Positions 9,924-18,004 of a DNA stretch of 64,000 nt are shown here, piece by piece. The notes beneath the pieces were generated by a model. It did no database searches. It saw nothing but the letters and a program-made list of their open reading frames with translations, and was not told where the DNA came from. Position 1 is the stretch's first letter, and every line of letters starts with the position of its first letter. The stretch covers positions 682,001 through 746,000 of the forward strand of contig JAATWA010000001.1 in assembly GCA_013361095.1 (NCBI GenBank), read 5' to 3'. Position numbers and translations under genes: made by a program. This stretch comes from Pseudanabaena biceps. Its GTDB lineage: Bacteria; Cyanobacteriota; Cyanobacteriia; Pseudanabaenales; Pseudanabaenaceae.

Positions 9924-10025
9924 AAGTAGCTGAACATAATTAAAAATCAGAGTCAAAACCATTGAAGCAAGACCAGCCTGCGCCAATGGTTTTTAGGTTT
10001 TATATTTAATTGCGTCTAGCTACTT
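9924..10025. mobile_element. Family C MITE-like element
   Basis: The right end TTTAATTGCGTCTAGCTACTT is a family C terminus, and the left end AAGTAGCTGAACATAATTAAA is its inverted partner. The inner arms AAAACCATTG / CAATGGTTTT flank GAAGCAAGACCAGCCTGCG. This is the first of several repeats in the 735-bp gap between the hybrid kinase and mnmE. Confidence 0.65.
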
Positions 10026-10138
10026 GTTTGTTGTGTTGACGCTGATCAAAATATGCGGTACTCCTGAAAATCCCCTGTTAATATTGAGTGTAAAGTTATA
10101 GTTATAGTTACAGCAGTTTTTGAGCAAACAAACCGCTA

Positions 10139-10181
10139 AATTTTTTAAAAAGTGCTGTAAATCAACGCTTTTTAAAAAATT
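10139..10181. repeat. AT-rich hairpin repeat
   Basis: AATTTTTTAAAAAG and CTTTTTAAAAAATT arms flank TGCTGTAAATCAACG. It is followed by TCTTGATTTGGGCTTGAGCG, a frame also seen at 24153-24230. Confidence 0.65.
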
Positions 10182-10374
10182 CTTGATTTGGGCTTGAGCG
10201 AAAGTTAATGATGTAGAGTGAGATTCTATTTTTCATTACTGACTTTGACTCTTAAATCTACTTCATCTGCTCCTATATTCTAAGTCTTGTTTTGTAGATA
10301 TTAAGCAAATATTTATGAAGGTTTGTCGTAATATGACAATCTCTAGTAATAGCTCACTACGTTAAGATATAAGC

Positions 10375-10409
10375 CCCAAAAGAAAGTTGCGGCGCAGCTT
10401 CCTTTTGGG
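10375..10409. repeat. Hairpin repeat, family A, short arms
   Basis: CCCAAAAG / CTTTTGGG outer arms and imperfect inner arms around GGC, followed by the family A end TTTTGTCCTCACATAAATAG. Confidence 0.7.
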
Positions 10410-10464
10410 TTTTGTCCTCACATAAATAGTTCCTGCTATACAGCGTCTTGCACTAACTTAAATC

Positions 10465-10517
10465 ACAGAGAAATTTGTGAAAGTGCCGCGAAGCGGCACT
10501 TTCACAAATTTCTCTGT
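10465..10517. repeat. Hairpin repeat just upstream of mnmE
   Basis: Perfect 25-bp arms beginning ACAGAGAAATTTGTG around GAA, with centre GCGAAGC. A GTG inside it opens the mnmE frame but is unlikely to be the real start. Confidence 0.85.
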
Positions 10518-10593
10518 ACTACTTAAAGCCTCAATAGGCTGTAACTATCAAAAGATAATATTTAGCCCAACGAATCCTTTCGCCCAGAACAAC

Positions 10594-11964
10594 ATGAGTC
10601 TATCTGATACGATCGCCGCCATTGCCACCGCCATCTCGCCGCAGCAGGGAAGTGTGGGAATTGTGAGATTGTCAGGTGATCGCGCTGTGGCGATCGCTCG
10701 GCAAATTTTTAGCACTGGCAAAAAACAAGTGTGGAATAGTCATTGTATTCTTTATGGCTATATAAAACATCCATCAACCGAGGCAATTATTGATGAAAGT
10801 CTATTGCTATTGATGAAAGCGCCCCGCTCCTTTACCCGTGAAGATGTGGTGGAGTTTCATTGTCATGGTGGGCTAATGGCTGTGCAGCAGGTGTTACATC
10901 TATGCTTAGAGATGGGCGCAAGGCTTGCTGAGGCGGGGGAATTTAGTTTACGCGCTTTTCTCAATGGCAGGATTGATCTCACGCAAGCGGAGAGCATTAA
11001 CGATCTGGTCGGTGCAAAGTCTGCTCAAGCAGCCCAGTCAGCGATCGCTTCTCTACGAGGTAAGCTTGCCCAGTCTCTCAAATGTCTGCGTGGTAAATGC
11101 CTAAATATTTTGACAGAAATCGAAGCTAGGATCGATTTTGAAGATGACTTGCCACCCCTTGATGTGGCTTGGGTGAAGACTGAGATTACCAGCATTGCCC
11201 AACAATCCCAGCAAATTTTGGCAACAGCCGATCGCGGCGAGTTGCTCCGAACAGGACTAAAAGTGGCGATTGTTGGTCGTCCCAATGTGGGTAAATCGAG
11301 TTTGCTTAATGCTTGGAGTCGCAGCGATCGGGCGATCGTCACTGATTTGCCAGGAACAACCCGTGATGTGGTGGATTCGCAGTTGGTGGTGGGCGGTATT
11401 CCGATTCAAGTGCTGGATACTGCGGGAATTAGGGAAACTGAAGATATTGTCGAAAAAATTGGTGTAGAGCGATCGCGGCAAGCTGCCCAGTCTGCGGATC
11501 TAGTGTTAATGGTCATTGACGCTACTAGCGGTTGGACTGAAAGGGATGCTGACATCTATGCCACGATATGCGATCGCCCTGTGATTTTAGTAATTAATAA
11601 AATTGATCTTGCGCCAGATTTTTATTGGAATCGAGGGAGTGAGCATATGGCTATCGTTAAGACGACAGCTTCTCAAAATCTGGGAATTGATGAATTAGAA
11701 GTAGCAATTTTAGAATGTATTCATCAAGAAGAAGTTTCATCGGCAAACATGGATGTGGCAATCAATCAACGGCAGAAAGCTTGTTTGTTAAGGGTTGTGC
11801 AATCTTTAGATAATGTCCAGATCGCGATCGCGGATGACTTACCGTTAGATTTTTGGACAATTGATTTACGAGCCGCCATAAGCGCGATCGGCGAAATTAC
11901 AGGTGAAGAGGTTACGGAATCAGTTCTCGATCAAATTTTTAGCAGGTTTTGCATCGGTAAATAA
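10594..11964 (+). CDS. mnmE: tRNA-5-carboxymethylaminomethyl-2-thiouridine modification GTPase MnmE
   Basis: With MnmG, MnmE installs the (carboxymethyl)aminomethyl group at wobble U34 of certain tRNAs. Seen: an N-terminal tetrahydrofolate-binding domain ([36 protein letters not shown]), a helical domain, and a G domain with P-loop [14 protein letters not shown], switch [16 protein letters not shown] and NKID. The C-terminal FCIGK contains the conserved catalytic Cys. ATG 10594 gives 456 residues, the usual length. The frame stays open upstream to a GTG at 10477 inside a hairpin repeat, but the extra 39 residues are not MnmE-like. Confidence 0.96.
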   Translation: MSLSDTIAAIATAISPQQGSVGIVRLSGDRAVAIARQIFSTGKKQVWNSHCILYGYIKHPSTEAIIDESLLLLMKAPRSFTREDVVEFHCHGGLMAVQQVLHLCLEMGARLAEAGEFSLRAFLNGRIDLTQAESINDLVGAKSAQAAQSAIASLRGKLAQSLKCLRGKCLNILTEIEARIDFEDDLPPLDVAWVKTEITSIAQQSQQILATADRGELLRTGLKVAIVGRPNVGKSSLLNAWSRSDRAIVTDLPGTTRDVVDSQLVVGGIPIQVLDTAGIRETEDIVEKIGVERSRQAAQSADLVLMVIDATSGWTERDADIYATICDRPVILVINKIDLAPDFYWNRGSEHMAIVKTTASQNLGIDELEVAILECIHQEEVSSANMDVAINQRQKACLLRVVQSLDNVQIAIADDLPLDFWTIDLRAAISAIGEITGEEVTESVLDQIFSRFCIGK

Positions 11965-12119
11965 GCAATAAAAAGGCTGTGGGTTTCACCAGATGTCATA
12001 ATTCGACTTACCCTCCTATACATTGTCTCAACCGACTTGCCACGTAACATCAGTTATAGCGACAGCCTGTTGTGGCTTTGCGTAGTACAAGAGAATTTCA
12101 AGAAAGAGCAAAGCGCTGT

Positions 12120-12170
12120 AATCCAAAAGATGAGAGGCGGCGCGAAGCGCCGCCTCTCATCTTTTGGATT
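12120..12170. repeat. Hairpin repeat, family A frame
   Basis: Perfect 24-bp arms beginning AATCCAAAAGATGAGAGG around GAA. It is preceded by AGAGCAAAGCGCTGTA and by CAGCCTGTTGTGGCTTTGCG, an end also found near 54945. Confidence 0.85.
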
Positions 12171-12205
12171 GGCTAAAGCTAGTTATACATGCAAGAGCTA
12201 AAAAG

Positions 12206-12817
12206 TTAGATTTTTTCTTGGAGAGCGTTGATGCGATGACCAGTATTAATCAAAATCTCTTTAGTTGTCATCACATCCGCATTTTCACCAATTACCACTA
12301 CCAAAAATTTTCCTGCGGCGATTTCTGCCTCATATTTACGGGCTTCCGACTCAACAATTCCCTCACTTTTCAAAACTTTAGTCAACCCACCAGATGCTTC
12401 GATATCCTGCCAGTTTAGCGATCCATAGCCATGGGCAGCATCATGATAATTTTTGCCCAGCACAGAAATCTTGTTTCTACCTATCCCTGCATTATGAATT
12501 TCCGTTGCGACATTCTCTGATTCAACACTTGTCGAAAAAATATCAACTATTATGAACTTCTCAACTACAGGAAGATTATCCTCACTTGTACCACCATCTT
12601 CTATATACATCGGCGGTTCGACGGCATAGTTGTTTATCAACCCTTCTGTATCTACGGTATAACCATCAGCAGTGTGAATGCTGTCAGCATCTTCTGCATT
12701 ATCAGGAGTATGCTTATAATTGACTCCTTCCCGATCTTTACGGGCTTTGGTCTCTGCGGGAACGATGTTAGGATCGAAAGAATCAGTAGTTGTCTCGGCT
12801 TGAACTTCTGTACTCAT
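12206..12817 (-). CDS. Conserved hypothetical protein, general-stress-protein-like C-terminal domain
   Basis: 203 residues. The first 85 or so are polar, acidic and probably disordered (AETTTDSFDPN, TPDNAEDADSIH). The C-terminal 110 residues look like one alpha/beta domain: FIIVDIFSTSVESENVATEI, an AGIGRNKISVLGKNY turn, then FLVVVIGENADVMTTKEIL. The arrangement 'beta strand, helix with alternating acidic residues, AGI..I.V' resembles the YflT/GS17M general stress fold, a tentative likeness only. A strong Shine-Dalgarno AAGGAG sits seven bases before the ATG, so it is probably well translated. No enzymatic motif is visible. Confidence 0.65.
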   Translation of the reverse strand: MSTEVQAETTTDSFDPNIVPAETKARKDREGVNYKHTPDNAEDADSIHTADGYTVDTEGLINNYAVEPPMYIEDGGTSEDNLPVVEKFIIVDIFSTSVESENVATEIHNAGIGRNKISVLGKNYHDAAHGYGSLNWQDIEASGGLTKVLKSEGIVESEARKYEAEIAAGKFLVVVIGENADVMTTKEILINTGHRINALQEKI

Positions 12818-13036
12818 GATGTTCTCCTTATTGAATTTGAGGACTGTTTACCTGAGTCGAATTTAACAACTCCGTATGAATAGTAATTTTAATAAGTTGG
12901 TAATTAATTTTTTGAATGAGTTGATTGAATTGATTGATTACAATACAAAACGTAGAAAAAAGAAAGTTGCCTCCTATGAGAGGGGCTTCGAGTCCGTTCA
13001 ACCAGCGTATAGCAATACAAGAAATAGCCACAACCA

Positions 13037-13095
13037 ATAAAACCCCAAAAAATAGAGGCGGCGCTTCGCGCCGCCTCTATTTTTTGGGGTTTTAT
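13037..13095. repeat. Hairpin repeat, 28-bp arms
   Basis: Perfect arms beginning ATAAAACCCCAAAAAATAGA around TTC. It occupies the 369-bp gap between menE and the stress-like ORF; no gene is seen in the rest of the gap. Confidence 0.9.
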
Positions 13096-13186
13096 GCCCT
13101 TAGCAAAACTTGCATTGCTATATGGACATTTGGTTGCCCTGCTTTGCGATTTCACAAAGGATTTATCAACTGCGTTCCACGTAACA

Positions 13187-14644
13187 TCATTTATTGATAT
13201 GATCGCTAATTTCTTGACGTAGTATTTTGTCTGAAGCGGACTTGGGCAGAGACTTCCAAATAAATATTGTCTTAGGTAATTTATAACGAGCAAGAGATTG
13301 CTGTTCGCAAAAGTCTCTGATGTCAGTCACCGTTAAATTAGCTTCAGCAAATGGAGCCTTAAGCACAACTACTGCCGCCACGATCTGTCCCCAGTCGCGA
13401 TCGCTCATACCGACCACACAAACCTCCGCGATCGCAGGATGAGTTGATAGGATTGCTTCGATTTCCGATGGATAGATATTTTCACCGCCACTAATGATCA
13501 AATCTGAGCGCCGACTAACAAGGTATAGATAGCGATCGCCATCAAGATAGCCCAGATCGCCTGTGGGCAGCCAATTATCCTGAATATAATTGTTTTGAGA
13601 TTGATTGAGATATCCACGCATCACGTTTGCACCTCGAACCATAATCTGTCCAATCTCACCAATGGCAAGTTCTCTTTCTACATTTTCTAAATCCATTACT
13701 CGTAAATGCATCCCCGACAATGCGCTTCCTGAAGAACCTCGTTTCAGACTGACTTCATGGGGTAACAGAGTCGTAATTTGGGAAGCTGTTTCAGTCATAC
13801 CATAGGTGGGCATAATCGGTAAATTTAAACTTAAACAGCGCTCGATTAGGTCTAAACTTGCAGGTGCGCCGCCTAATAAAATCCCTCGCAATTTCTGTAG
13901 ATTTTGCCATTGGTCATCTTGCAATAATCTTTCTAGCATCGTCGGCACAAGCGAGATGAGCGTCACTCGTTCAGAAGCGATCGCCTCCAAAACATTCTGT
14001 TCGTCAAACTTCGGTAATAAAGTTAAGCAAAACCCACTAATCACACTTCGCCAAGCGATCGCCAATCCACCCACATGAAACATGGGCATACAGAGCAACC
14101 AATTATCATCAGGTTGCATCTCTAAGCGCTCAGCAGAAGCGATCGCACTGTGGTAATGATTGCCATAGGTGAGTGGAACAGACTTCGGTTTTCCTGTTGT
14201 TCCTGAAGTATAAAAAATACCCTGTATATGTTCTGAATCTATTACTGGAACTTGATTATACAGCGTTGCATGAGAAGATTGTTTTTCCGCCAAATGCGGA
14301 AAAACAATCTTCTCATGCAACAAATGCTTAACTTGACTATCTTCTATTTGCCAATCTAACTCCTTAGAAGTTAAGCGAGTATTCAGGAAAACGGCGATCG
14401 CATCACATTTTGTGAGGGCATGAATGATAAAAATATATCGAGGATGATTGGGAAGTAATAAGCCGACGCGATCGCCAGATTTTATCCCCAAAGCTTGCAA
14501 ACGCTCCACCCAATGATTAACTTCTACTTCCAACTCTGCATATGTCCAGCGCTCTACCTTTTGACTAGGAGAAGATTTAAAGATGAGGGCGATCGCATCT
14601 TTCTTCTGTACTGCTCGTTGTGATAGCCAGTTAGAAAATTTCAT
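13187..14644 (-). CDS. menE: 2-succinylbenzoate--CoA ligase
   Basis: MenE activates o-succinylbenzoate to its CoA thioester through an acyl-adenylate, a step of phylloquinone synthesis for photosystem I in cyanobacteria. The ANL superfamily motifs are complete: P-loop YTSGTTGKPKSVPLTYGN, A5 MPTYGMTETASQ, A7 PTGDLGYLDGD, A8 SRRSDLIISGGENIYPSEIE, and the C-terminal catalytic Lys in LPKSASDKIL. Length is 485 residues. Oddity: residues 109-127 (LHEKIVFPHLAEKQSSHAT) are encoded by a perfect DNA palindrome at 14266-14320, apparently an in-frame repeat insertion in a surface loop before the P-loop. The menE assignment over other acyl-CoA ligases rests on overall pattern. Confidence 0.88.
   Translation of the reverse strand: MKFSNWLSQRAVQKKDAIALIFKSSPSQKVERWTYAELEVEVNHWVERLQALGIKSGDRVGLLLPNHPRYIFIIHALTKCDAIAVFLNTRLTSKELDWQIEDSQVKHLLHEKIVFPHLAEKQSSHATLYNQVPVIDSEHIQGIFYTSGTTGKPKSVPLTYGNHYHSAIASAERLEMQPDDNWLLCMPMFHVGGLAIAWRSVISGFCLTLLPKFDEQNVLEAIASERVTLISLVPTMLERLLQDDQWQNLQKLRGILLGGAPASLDLIERCLSLNLPIMPTYGMTETASQITTLLPHEVSLKRGSSGSALSGMHLRVMDLENVERELAIGEIGQIMVRGANVMRGYLNQSQNNYIQDNWLPTGDLGYLDGDRYLYLVSRRSDLIISGGENIYPSEIEAILSTHPAIAEVCVVGMSDRDWGQIVAAVVVLKAPFAEANLTVTDIRDFCEQQSLARYKLPKTIFIWKSLPKSASDKILRQEISDHINK
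14266..14320. repeat. Perfect palindrome inside menE
   Basis: 25-bp arms beginning TTGCATGAGAAGATTG around CAAAT, wholly inside the coding region and in frame. The adjoining ATACAGCG resembles the AGCGCTGTA end of family A. Confidence 0.9.
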
Positions 14645-14704
14645 AAAATCGAGATATGATAATTATTACAGCGCTTTGCACTTTTTAAAAAACCAAGAAA
14701 AGTT

Positions 14705-14733
14705 TAGAAAGGCTGGCTTCGCCAGCCTTTCTA
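14705..14733. repeat. Hairpin repeat upstream of menE
   Basis: 13-bp arms TAGAAAGGCTGGC around TTC. The same GGCTGGC-TTC-GCCAGCC core recurs at 22771, 33830 and 54967. Confidence 0.8.
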
Positions 14734-14827
14734 CTACACAAAGACTTAGCAGACTATACTAATAACGATTAATAACGCAAAGCGCCACTCTCAAATAACT
14801 ATCACAAAATTCTATAGGGTAATCGCC

Positions 14828-15196
14828 ATGAATCCATTTGGAGGCATCGTCCAAAAAGCATTTTATCTAGGTATGGGTTTAGCAACTGTCGCAGGTGAAA
14901 AAGCAGGCGAAACCATTGGTGAACTTCGGACACAGGCTAGTAAGCTTGCTGACGACCTAGTTGAACGCGGCGAAATGACCACAGAAGAAGCCAGAAAATT
15001 TGTCGATGATCTAGTGCGTAACTCCCAAAAGCCAATCGGCGAAAGTTCCCCAAATCCTAGTAGCAAAGATGCCCCACGCACGATCTCAATCGATGATGAG
15101 GAAGATGATAATTCTCCTCAAAGCGCGAGTAATGTCGATTCACTTAAAGATAAAGTCCAAGCTTTACAAGATGAGCTGAAACGTTTACAGAAATAG
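14828..15196 (+). CDS. Phasin-like / conserved helical protein
   Basis: A 122-residue protein. Residues 1-75 form an amphipathic helix region (FLGMGLATVAGEKAGETIGE-like pattern, then ASKLADDLVERGEMTTEEARKF), which matches the short phasin-type proteins of cyanobacteria and other bacteria. An acidic, serine-rich stretch (SIDDEEDDNSPQ) follows, and a C-terminal coiled coil (DSLKDKVQALQDELKRLQK) suggests oligomerisation. Phasins coat polyhydroxyalkanoate granules, but no PHA gene is nearby, so a granule role is not shown. It stands alone between repeat elements. Confidence 0.6.
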   Translation: MNPFGGIVQKAFYLGMGLATVAGEKAGETIGELRTQASKLADDLVERGEMTTEEARKFVDDLVRNSQKPIGESSPNPSSKDAPRTISIDDEEDDNSPQSASNVDSLKDKVQALQDELKRLQK

Positions 15197-15278
15197 TCTC
15201 TTAGTTTGTTTTAGCCTAGAAATCTGCAAATTGCTCTGCATAAAAATTTAATTTCATCGATGCCCTCATTCCTAGCCT

Positions 15279-15405
15279 AGCAATTCTCATTATGAAACCA
15301 ATTTGGGATTTGCAGCGCCTAAGGCGCTGCAAATCCCAAATTGGTTTTTTGAAAGCCAGCCGTAGGCTGGCTTTCAAAAAACCAATTTTTATAATGAGAA
15401 TTGCT
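15279..15405. mobile_element. Family D composite element (two nested hairpins)
   Basis: Terminal inverted repeats AGCAATTCTCATTAT and ATAATGAGAATTGCT enclose two hairpins: 25-bp arms starting AAACCAATTTGGG around TAA, then arms TTGAAAGCCAGCC around GTA. It occupies most of the 318-bp gap ahead of the TPR gene. Related copies lie at 26044 and 56967. Confidence 0.75.
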
Positions 15406-15514
15406 GTCTAAACGGAATTAAATATCTATAGCTAGATATTTTAGGTACGATAGTTTAAGGCGGAGATAGGGACAACATCATGAGCATTTTGCACGTATAA
15501 TTTTGGAGATTTTC

Positions 15515-16741
15515 ATGAAGCTAGCAGAATTTCTGATACAGGGTAAGCAACTGCGGCAACAGGATCGGACATTAGCGATCGCCTACTTCGAGCAATGTTT
15601 GCAGAGTATCGCCATTAATGAAAAGTCGGAAGTAGATTCTAGTAACTCGGTAAGAATTTTGTTGGAATTGGCAGTGGAATTGATAGCCACAAAACAGCCT
15701 GAATCAATCCAAAGAGCAACATCTTTAATCCAACAGGCGGGGAAATTATTTGATCAGAGTTTTGATCAAAGTTCTGACTTTCTCCAAGAACAGTTAGCTT
15801 ATTTGCTATATGCTCAAGGGATTTTGGAGATCACATCAGGAGAAATGGAGGCGGCTTTAGCCACATTCCAAAATGCTTACAATATTTATGAAAATACTGG
15901 TAACGCTGAGGGGCAATCATTGATCGATGACGTGATCGGTCAATACTATTTGCAAGTTCACAATCCCCCATCGGCGCTAGCTCATTTTGAGCGATCGCTA
16001 TCTTTGCGACTTGAGTCAGAAGCAGATAGTGAGATTGGGCTAAGTTATGCATATTTGGGACAGCTTTATTTGACTACAGCCGAAATTGAGCAAGCAAATA
16101 GTTTATTTCAAAGTACGTTAGAGATTGCGATCGCCAATTCTGACAACTATTTGCGACTCCAAGCTCTAAAGGGACTTGCTAAAGTCGCGATCGCAGAGGG
16201 GCAATGGCAAACTGCGATCGCGATGATCAAAGATGCCATCTGTTTACTTAAAGAGCCTGTGGATACGATTGAGATCGGTTATTTGTATTGCGATCTGGCG
16301 GAAGCTTTATTGGGAAATGGTCAGATTGAGGAAAGCCTGATTTGTATCCGAATTCAAGTTTTACCGAGGTTTCGCGATTTACAATATTCTCAAGGAATTG
16401 CGATCGCTAAGCATATTCGTGGACGTATCTATGTGCAGCGTTTATTAGAAGGATTAGATACGCTTGATGAAGATGCGATCGAAACCGCAGAAGATTCGTT
16501 GATCGATGCTTCAATTTTGTTTGAGCAAGTGGGAATGATGACTCAATATGCCAGATCTCTATACGATCTAGCTCGTCTTTATCAGCTATGTAGTAATTCC
16601 CAATATCAATATCAATACCAAGGAAAATCTTTGCGATCGCTGGAGCTATGTCTTAGTATTTTGGATCATTTGGCGATGGGAAATAGTGAACTAGCCTCTA
16701 AAGTGGAGACCATGCTTAATCAGGTTATGCGAAAGAACTAA
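15515..16741 (+). CDS. Tetratricopeptide repeat protein
   Basis: 408 residues, almost entirely helical. TPR-like units are readable from about residue 100: YLLYAQGILEITSGEMEAAL, DVIGQYYLQVHNPPSALAHF and LSYAYLGQLYLTTAEIEQAN, with further degenerate units after that. There is no signal peptide, membrane segment or effector domain, so it is probably a cytosolic scaffold for protein-protein contacts; the partner is unknown. The frame opens at TTG 15503, but ATG 15515 has TTGGAG eight bases upstream and is preferred. Confidence 0.8.
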   Translation: MKLAEFLIQGKQLRQQDRTLAIAYFEQCLQSIAINEKSEVDSSNSVRILLELAVELIATKQPESIQRATSLIQQAGKLFDQSFDQSSDFLQEQLAYLLYAQGILEITSGEMEAALATFQNAYNIYENTGNAEGQSLIDDVIGQYYLQVHNPPSALAHFERSLSLRLESEADSEIGLSYAYLGQLYLTTAEIEQANSLFQSTLEIAIANSDNYLRLQALKGLAKVAIAEGQWQTAIAMIKDAICLLKEPVDTIEIGYLYCDLAEALLGNGQIEESLICIRIQVLPRFRDLQYSQGIAIAKHIRGRIYVQRLLEGLDTLDEDAIETAEDSLIDASILFEQVGMMTQYARSLYDLARLYQLCSNSQYQYQYQGKSLRSLELCLSILDHLAMGNSELASKVETMLNQVMRKN

Positions 16742-16772
16742 TGCTGTGCGTGCGATATGGGCTTTTCTTTTA

Positions 16773-16811
16773 AAAAGAGAGTTGCAGCGCTTCGCGCTGC
16801 AACTCTCTTTT
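16773..16811. repeat. Hairpin repeat between the TPR gene and sasA
   Basis: 18-bp arms beginning AAAAGAGAGTTGC around TTC. It ends 9 bp from the sasA stop and may act as terminator for both convergent genes. Confidence 0.8.
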
Positions 16812-16819
16812 AGGGTGGC

Positions 16820-17950
16820 TTAATACACAGGCAAGGTAAATCTAAAACAACTGCCTTTTTTGCCGATCGCATCATCTACCCAGATATGTCCATAATGCGC
16901 GGTGATAATGCGGCGACATAGCGACAAACCAATACCATATCCATCAGCCTGATCATCGCGCTCCAGTCGATAGCGCTCCTCAAATACGCGATCGCGCTGT
17001 TCCATCGGAATCCCAGGGCCATTATCAGTAATATTAACTTCTATTTTTTGAGCCGTGCGATGCATCACCGTTAGCTCAATCTTGCCGCCTTCGGGCGTAT
17101 ATTTAGTGGCATTTCCCAAGAGATTGATCAACACTTGACGAATTTTTTCTTGATCGATATATACAGGTGGCAAATCAGTAGGAATGTCTTTAACTAGCTT
17201 CTGGTGCTTGGTCTCTAAACATTTACTAAAATAAAAATCGCTAATGACACTGTGACATAACTGATCAAGTTGAATCTTTTGACGCTGAGTGCGAAATTGA
17301 GCATTAGCCCCCCGCCCCGCTTCAAGAATATCGGTAATCATGTTATCAGCGTCACGAGCCTTGACTCGAGCGTGTTTGAGTAAACGCGAAACCATTTGCT
17401 GATCGATTTTGTCGCCGCTTTTTTCGATCGTATCGATCGCTAATAGGATCGCCGTAAGTGGATTGCGTAAGTCATGGGCAAGCATTCCCAATACGCGCTC
17501 TTTAAAACGAATTTGTTCTTCGATTTCCGCTTTTTCTTGAGACAGCCGAAACACATCATCGGCGAGACGAGCCACTTCATTCATATAGCCAATATTTTGA
17601 GCAAGTTCAGGCGGATGATCGTGAGTTTGGTCAAATACTTGTTGTTTCCAAGTTTCCCAGCAACTTTCTAATTGCTTGAGGATATTTTTTCCAGCAATGG
17701 TTTGACGGGGTAGGGGCGACAATTTGAGCAAAGCAGGTGACATCACTACTTTAAACAGCTCTGCTAGTTGGGGTTGACAGGCAACATTAATCACTTGGAG
17801 TTCTGAGCGACACTCATTTTCCCGTTGCAAAAATTCTTCTACCTCTTTGACTAGCTCCTTTGCCTTGGGGCGATCATCGATGAAGAGTAAAAGTTGTAGC
17901 GTGGATTCAGGTAATGTTGAAACAGTCCTCATTAGTTTTGGGACTCGCAA
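16820..17950 (-). CDS. sasA: Adaptive-response sensor kinase SasA
   Basis: SasA is the KaiC-interacting histidine kinase that passes circadian phase to the response regulator RpaA. Seen: an N-terminal KaiB-like thioredoxin-fold domain (LQLLLFIDDRPKAKELVKEV to SPALLKLSPLPRQTIAG), a helical linker, HisKA with H159 in ERVLGMLAHDLRNPLTAIL, and an HATPase with LINLLGNATKYT, DNGPGIP and GYGIGLSLC. Length is 376 residues, close to known SasA proteins. An internal ATG at 17932 (MRTVSTL) is an equally plausible start. It is divergent from recJ with a 54-bp gap. No kai gene is in the window. Confidence 0.92.
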   Translation of the reverse strand: MRVPKLMRTVSTLPESTLQLLLFIDDRPKAKELVKEVEEFLQRENECRSELQVINVACQPQLAELFKVVMSPALLKLSPLPRQTIAGKNILKQLESCWETWKQQVFDQTHDHPPELAQNIGYMNEVARLADDVFRLSQEKAEIEEQIRFKERVLGMLAHDLRNPLTAILLAIDTIEKSGDKIDQQMVSRLLKHARVKARDADNMITDILEAGRGANAQFRTQRQKIQLDQLCHSVISDFYFSKCLETKHQKLVKDIPTDLPPVYIDQEKIRQVLINLLGNATKYTPEGGKIELTVMHRTAQKIEVNITDNGPGIPMEQRDRVFEERYRLERDDQADGYGIGLSLCRRIITAHYGHIWVDDAIGKKGSCFRFTLPVY

Positions 17951-18004
17951 CGGATTGGTCTAAACAAATTTTAATACATTCTTAATAGTTATATTGTTAT
18001 TCCC

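Noticed and set aside
10477..10593. N-terminal extension of MnmE from GTG 10477
   Set aside because: It begins inside a hairpin repeat and its 39 residues do not look like MnmE; the conserved N-terminus starts at ATG 10594.
12904..13293. Minus-strand open frame of 129 codons
   Set aside because: It overlaps the menE 3' end and reads through a hairpin repeat; no ribosome-binding site or family pattern.
15279..15405. CRISPR array
   Set aside because: The repeats are inverted, not direct, with no regular spacers and no cas genes in the window.
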